Source: Candidatus Methanosuratincola sp. (lineage in GTDB: Archaea > Thermoproteota > Methanomethylicia > Methanomethylicales > Methanomethylicaceae). Taken from it: a stretch of DNA of 5,832 bases. The stretch covers positions 1 through 5,832 of the forward strand of contig JARYLH010000088.1 of assembly GCA_029907755.1 (NCBI GenBank), in the 5' to 3' direction. Made by a program: the position numbers and the translations under genes. The notes below the pieces were generated by a model. That model did no database searches. It was not told where the DNA came from and saw nothing but the letters and a program-made list of their open reading frames with translations. Of this stretch, positions 5,481 through 5,832 are shown piece by piece. Each line of letters opens with the position of its first letter. Within the stretch, counting starts at the first letter, position 1.

Positions 5481-5832
5481 CTCTTAGCCTCCCTAAGCGC
5501 GTAATCCACAATCATTCCGGGTATGTCGATACCTGTAGCCGGAACAGTGTTCTTAAACTCAACGGTGCTGTTTATCTCATGCACCACTAGCCTTCCGTCG
5601 TCTTCCATCATGTCGACGCCGAATACGCCCCCACCAACCGCTTCAGCGGCCTTGAGGGCAAGCTCCCTTATCTCGGGCGTGATTGGGCAGTTCTCGACCT
5701 TCCCGCCCCGTGCGGTGTTGGTCCTCCAGTCGTCCGTGTTGTTGACCCTGTATATCGCAACCGGGACATCCTCGCCTATCACGAAGACCCTGAGATCCCT
5801 TGGGGGCCTTTTCACCATTTCCTGTGCATAGT
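5477..5832 (-). CDS. lysX: LysW-aminoadipate ligase, C-terminal part (gene continues past the window edge)
   Basis: LysX is an ATP-grasp ligase that joins the amino group of alpha-aminoadipate to the C-terminal glutamate of LysW, protecting it for the later steps. About 117 residues are visible of a usual length near 280; the frame is open to the right edge (YAQEMVKRPP...), so the Met at 5818 is internal and not the start. Seen are the ATP-grasp core strands (RDLRVFVIGE), the hallmark DWRTNTARGG loop, GGGVFGVDMM with a metal-binding Asp, HEINSTVEFKN with the Glu and Asn expected to bind Mg-ATP, and the closing GIDIPGMIVDYA helix. The paralogue ArgX and the free-standing ligase RimK share this fold. 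The RTNTARGG and TVEFKN segments and the position at the head of lysYZJK favour LysX, possibly a dual LysX/ArgX. The stop overlaps the lysY start (ATGA). The lysW gene and the operon promoter should lie further upstream or elsewhere. Confidence 0.9.
   Translation of the reverse strand, partial: YAQEMVKRPPRDLRVFVIGEDVPVAIYRVNNTDDWRTNTARGGKVENCPITPEIRELALKAAEAVGGGVFGVDMMEDDGRLVVHEINSTVEFKNTVPATGIDIPGMIVDYALREAKR

Noticed and set aside
5477..5818. lysX as a complete short gene starting at the Met at 5818
   Set aside because: The frame continues open upstream (YAQE before the Met), and the ATP-grasp core is already in progress there, so this is the 3' part of a longer gene cut by the window edge.
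1..5832. CRISPR array, insertion sequence, tRNA/rRNA genes
   Set aside because: I saw no regularly spaced direct repeats, transposase motifs, terminal repeats or cloverleaf-like sequence. The window is almost fully occupied by ordinary protein genes.

Overview
The window is compact, GC-rich, archaeal-looking DNA. Evidence for an archaeon: frequent AGG/AGA arginine and ATA isoleucine codons, a TTG start, ATGA stop/start overlaps, GGTG-type ribosome binding sites, an archaeal PAC2-family proteasome partner, and a LysW-dependent lysine pathway. That pathway also occurs in Thermus/Deinococcus, but the PAC2 protein argues against those. A thermophilic or moderately thermophilic member of the TACK/Thermoproteota side of the archaea is my best guess. 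The lineage cannot be fixed from this window.

Layout, left to right. (1) Positions 2-85, + strand: the last 27 codons of an unrecognised gene, with a nested inverted repeat over its stop codon. (2) Positions 86-181: a 96-bp intergenic gap with a possible U-rich terminator and a weak TATA-like promoter. (3) Positions 182-1324, + strand: a two-gene unit of a PAC2-family proteasome assembly chaperone/activator homologue, ending in a HbYX-type Met-Tyr-Val tail, followed by a small Hsp20 chaperone. (4) A 5-bp convergent junction at 1325-1329 with a small hairpin. (5) Positions 5832 down to 1330, - strand: lysX (3' part only), lysY, lysZ, lysJ and lysK. The first four are joined by 4-nt ATGA overlaps, and lysK begins one base after the lysJ stop.

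The minus-strand operon encodes the second half of the alpha-aminoadipate route to lysine, run on the carrier protein LysW. LysX attaches aminoadipate to the C-terminal glutamate of LysW, LysZ phosphorylates the side-chain carboxylate, LysY reduces it to the semialdehyde, LysJ aminates it, and LysK cuts lysine off the carrier. In several archaea the same YZJK set also makes ornithine for arginine from glutamate. The lysW gene, the 5' part of lysX, any argX, the operon promoter and the upstream aminoadipate-forming genes are not in the window.

Nothing here is clearly a new system; most genes belong to well-described families. The points most worth a second look are the PAC2-Hsp20 pairing with its HbYX tail, the substrate-specificity question for LysX, the tight convergent junction, and the folded 3' end of the first gene.
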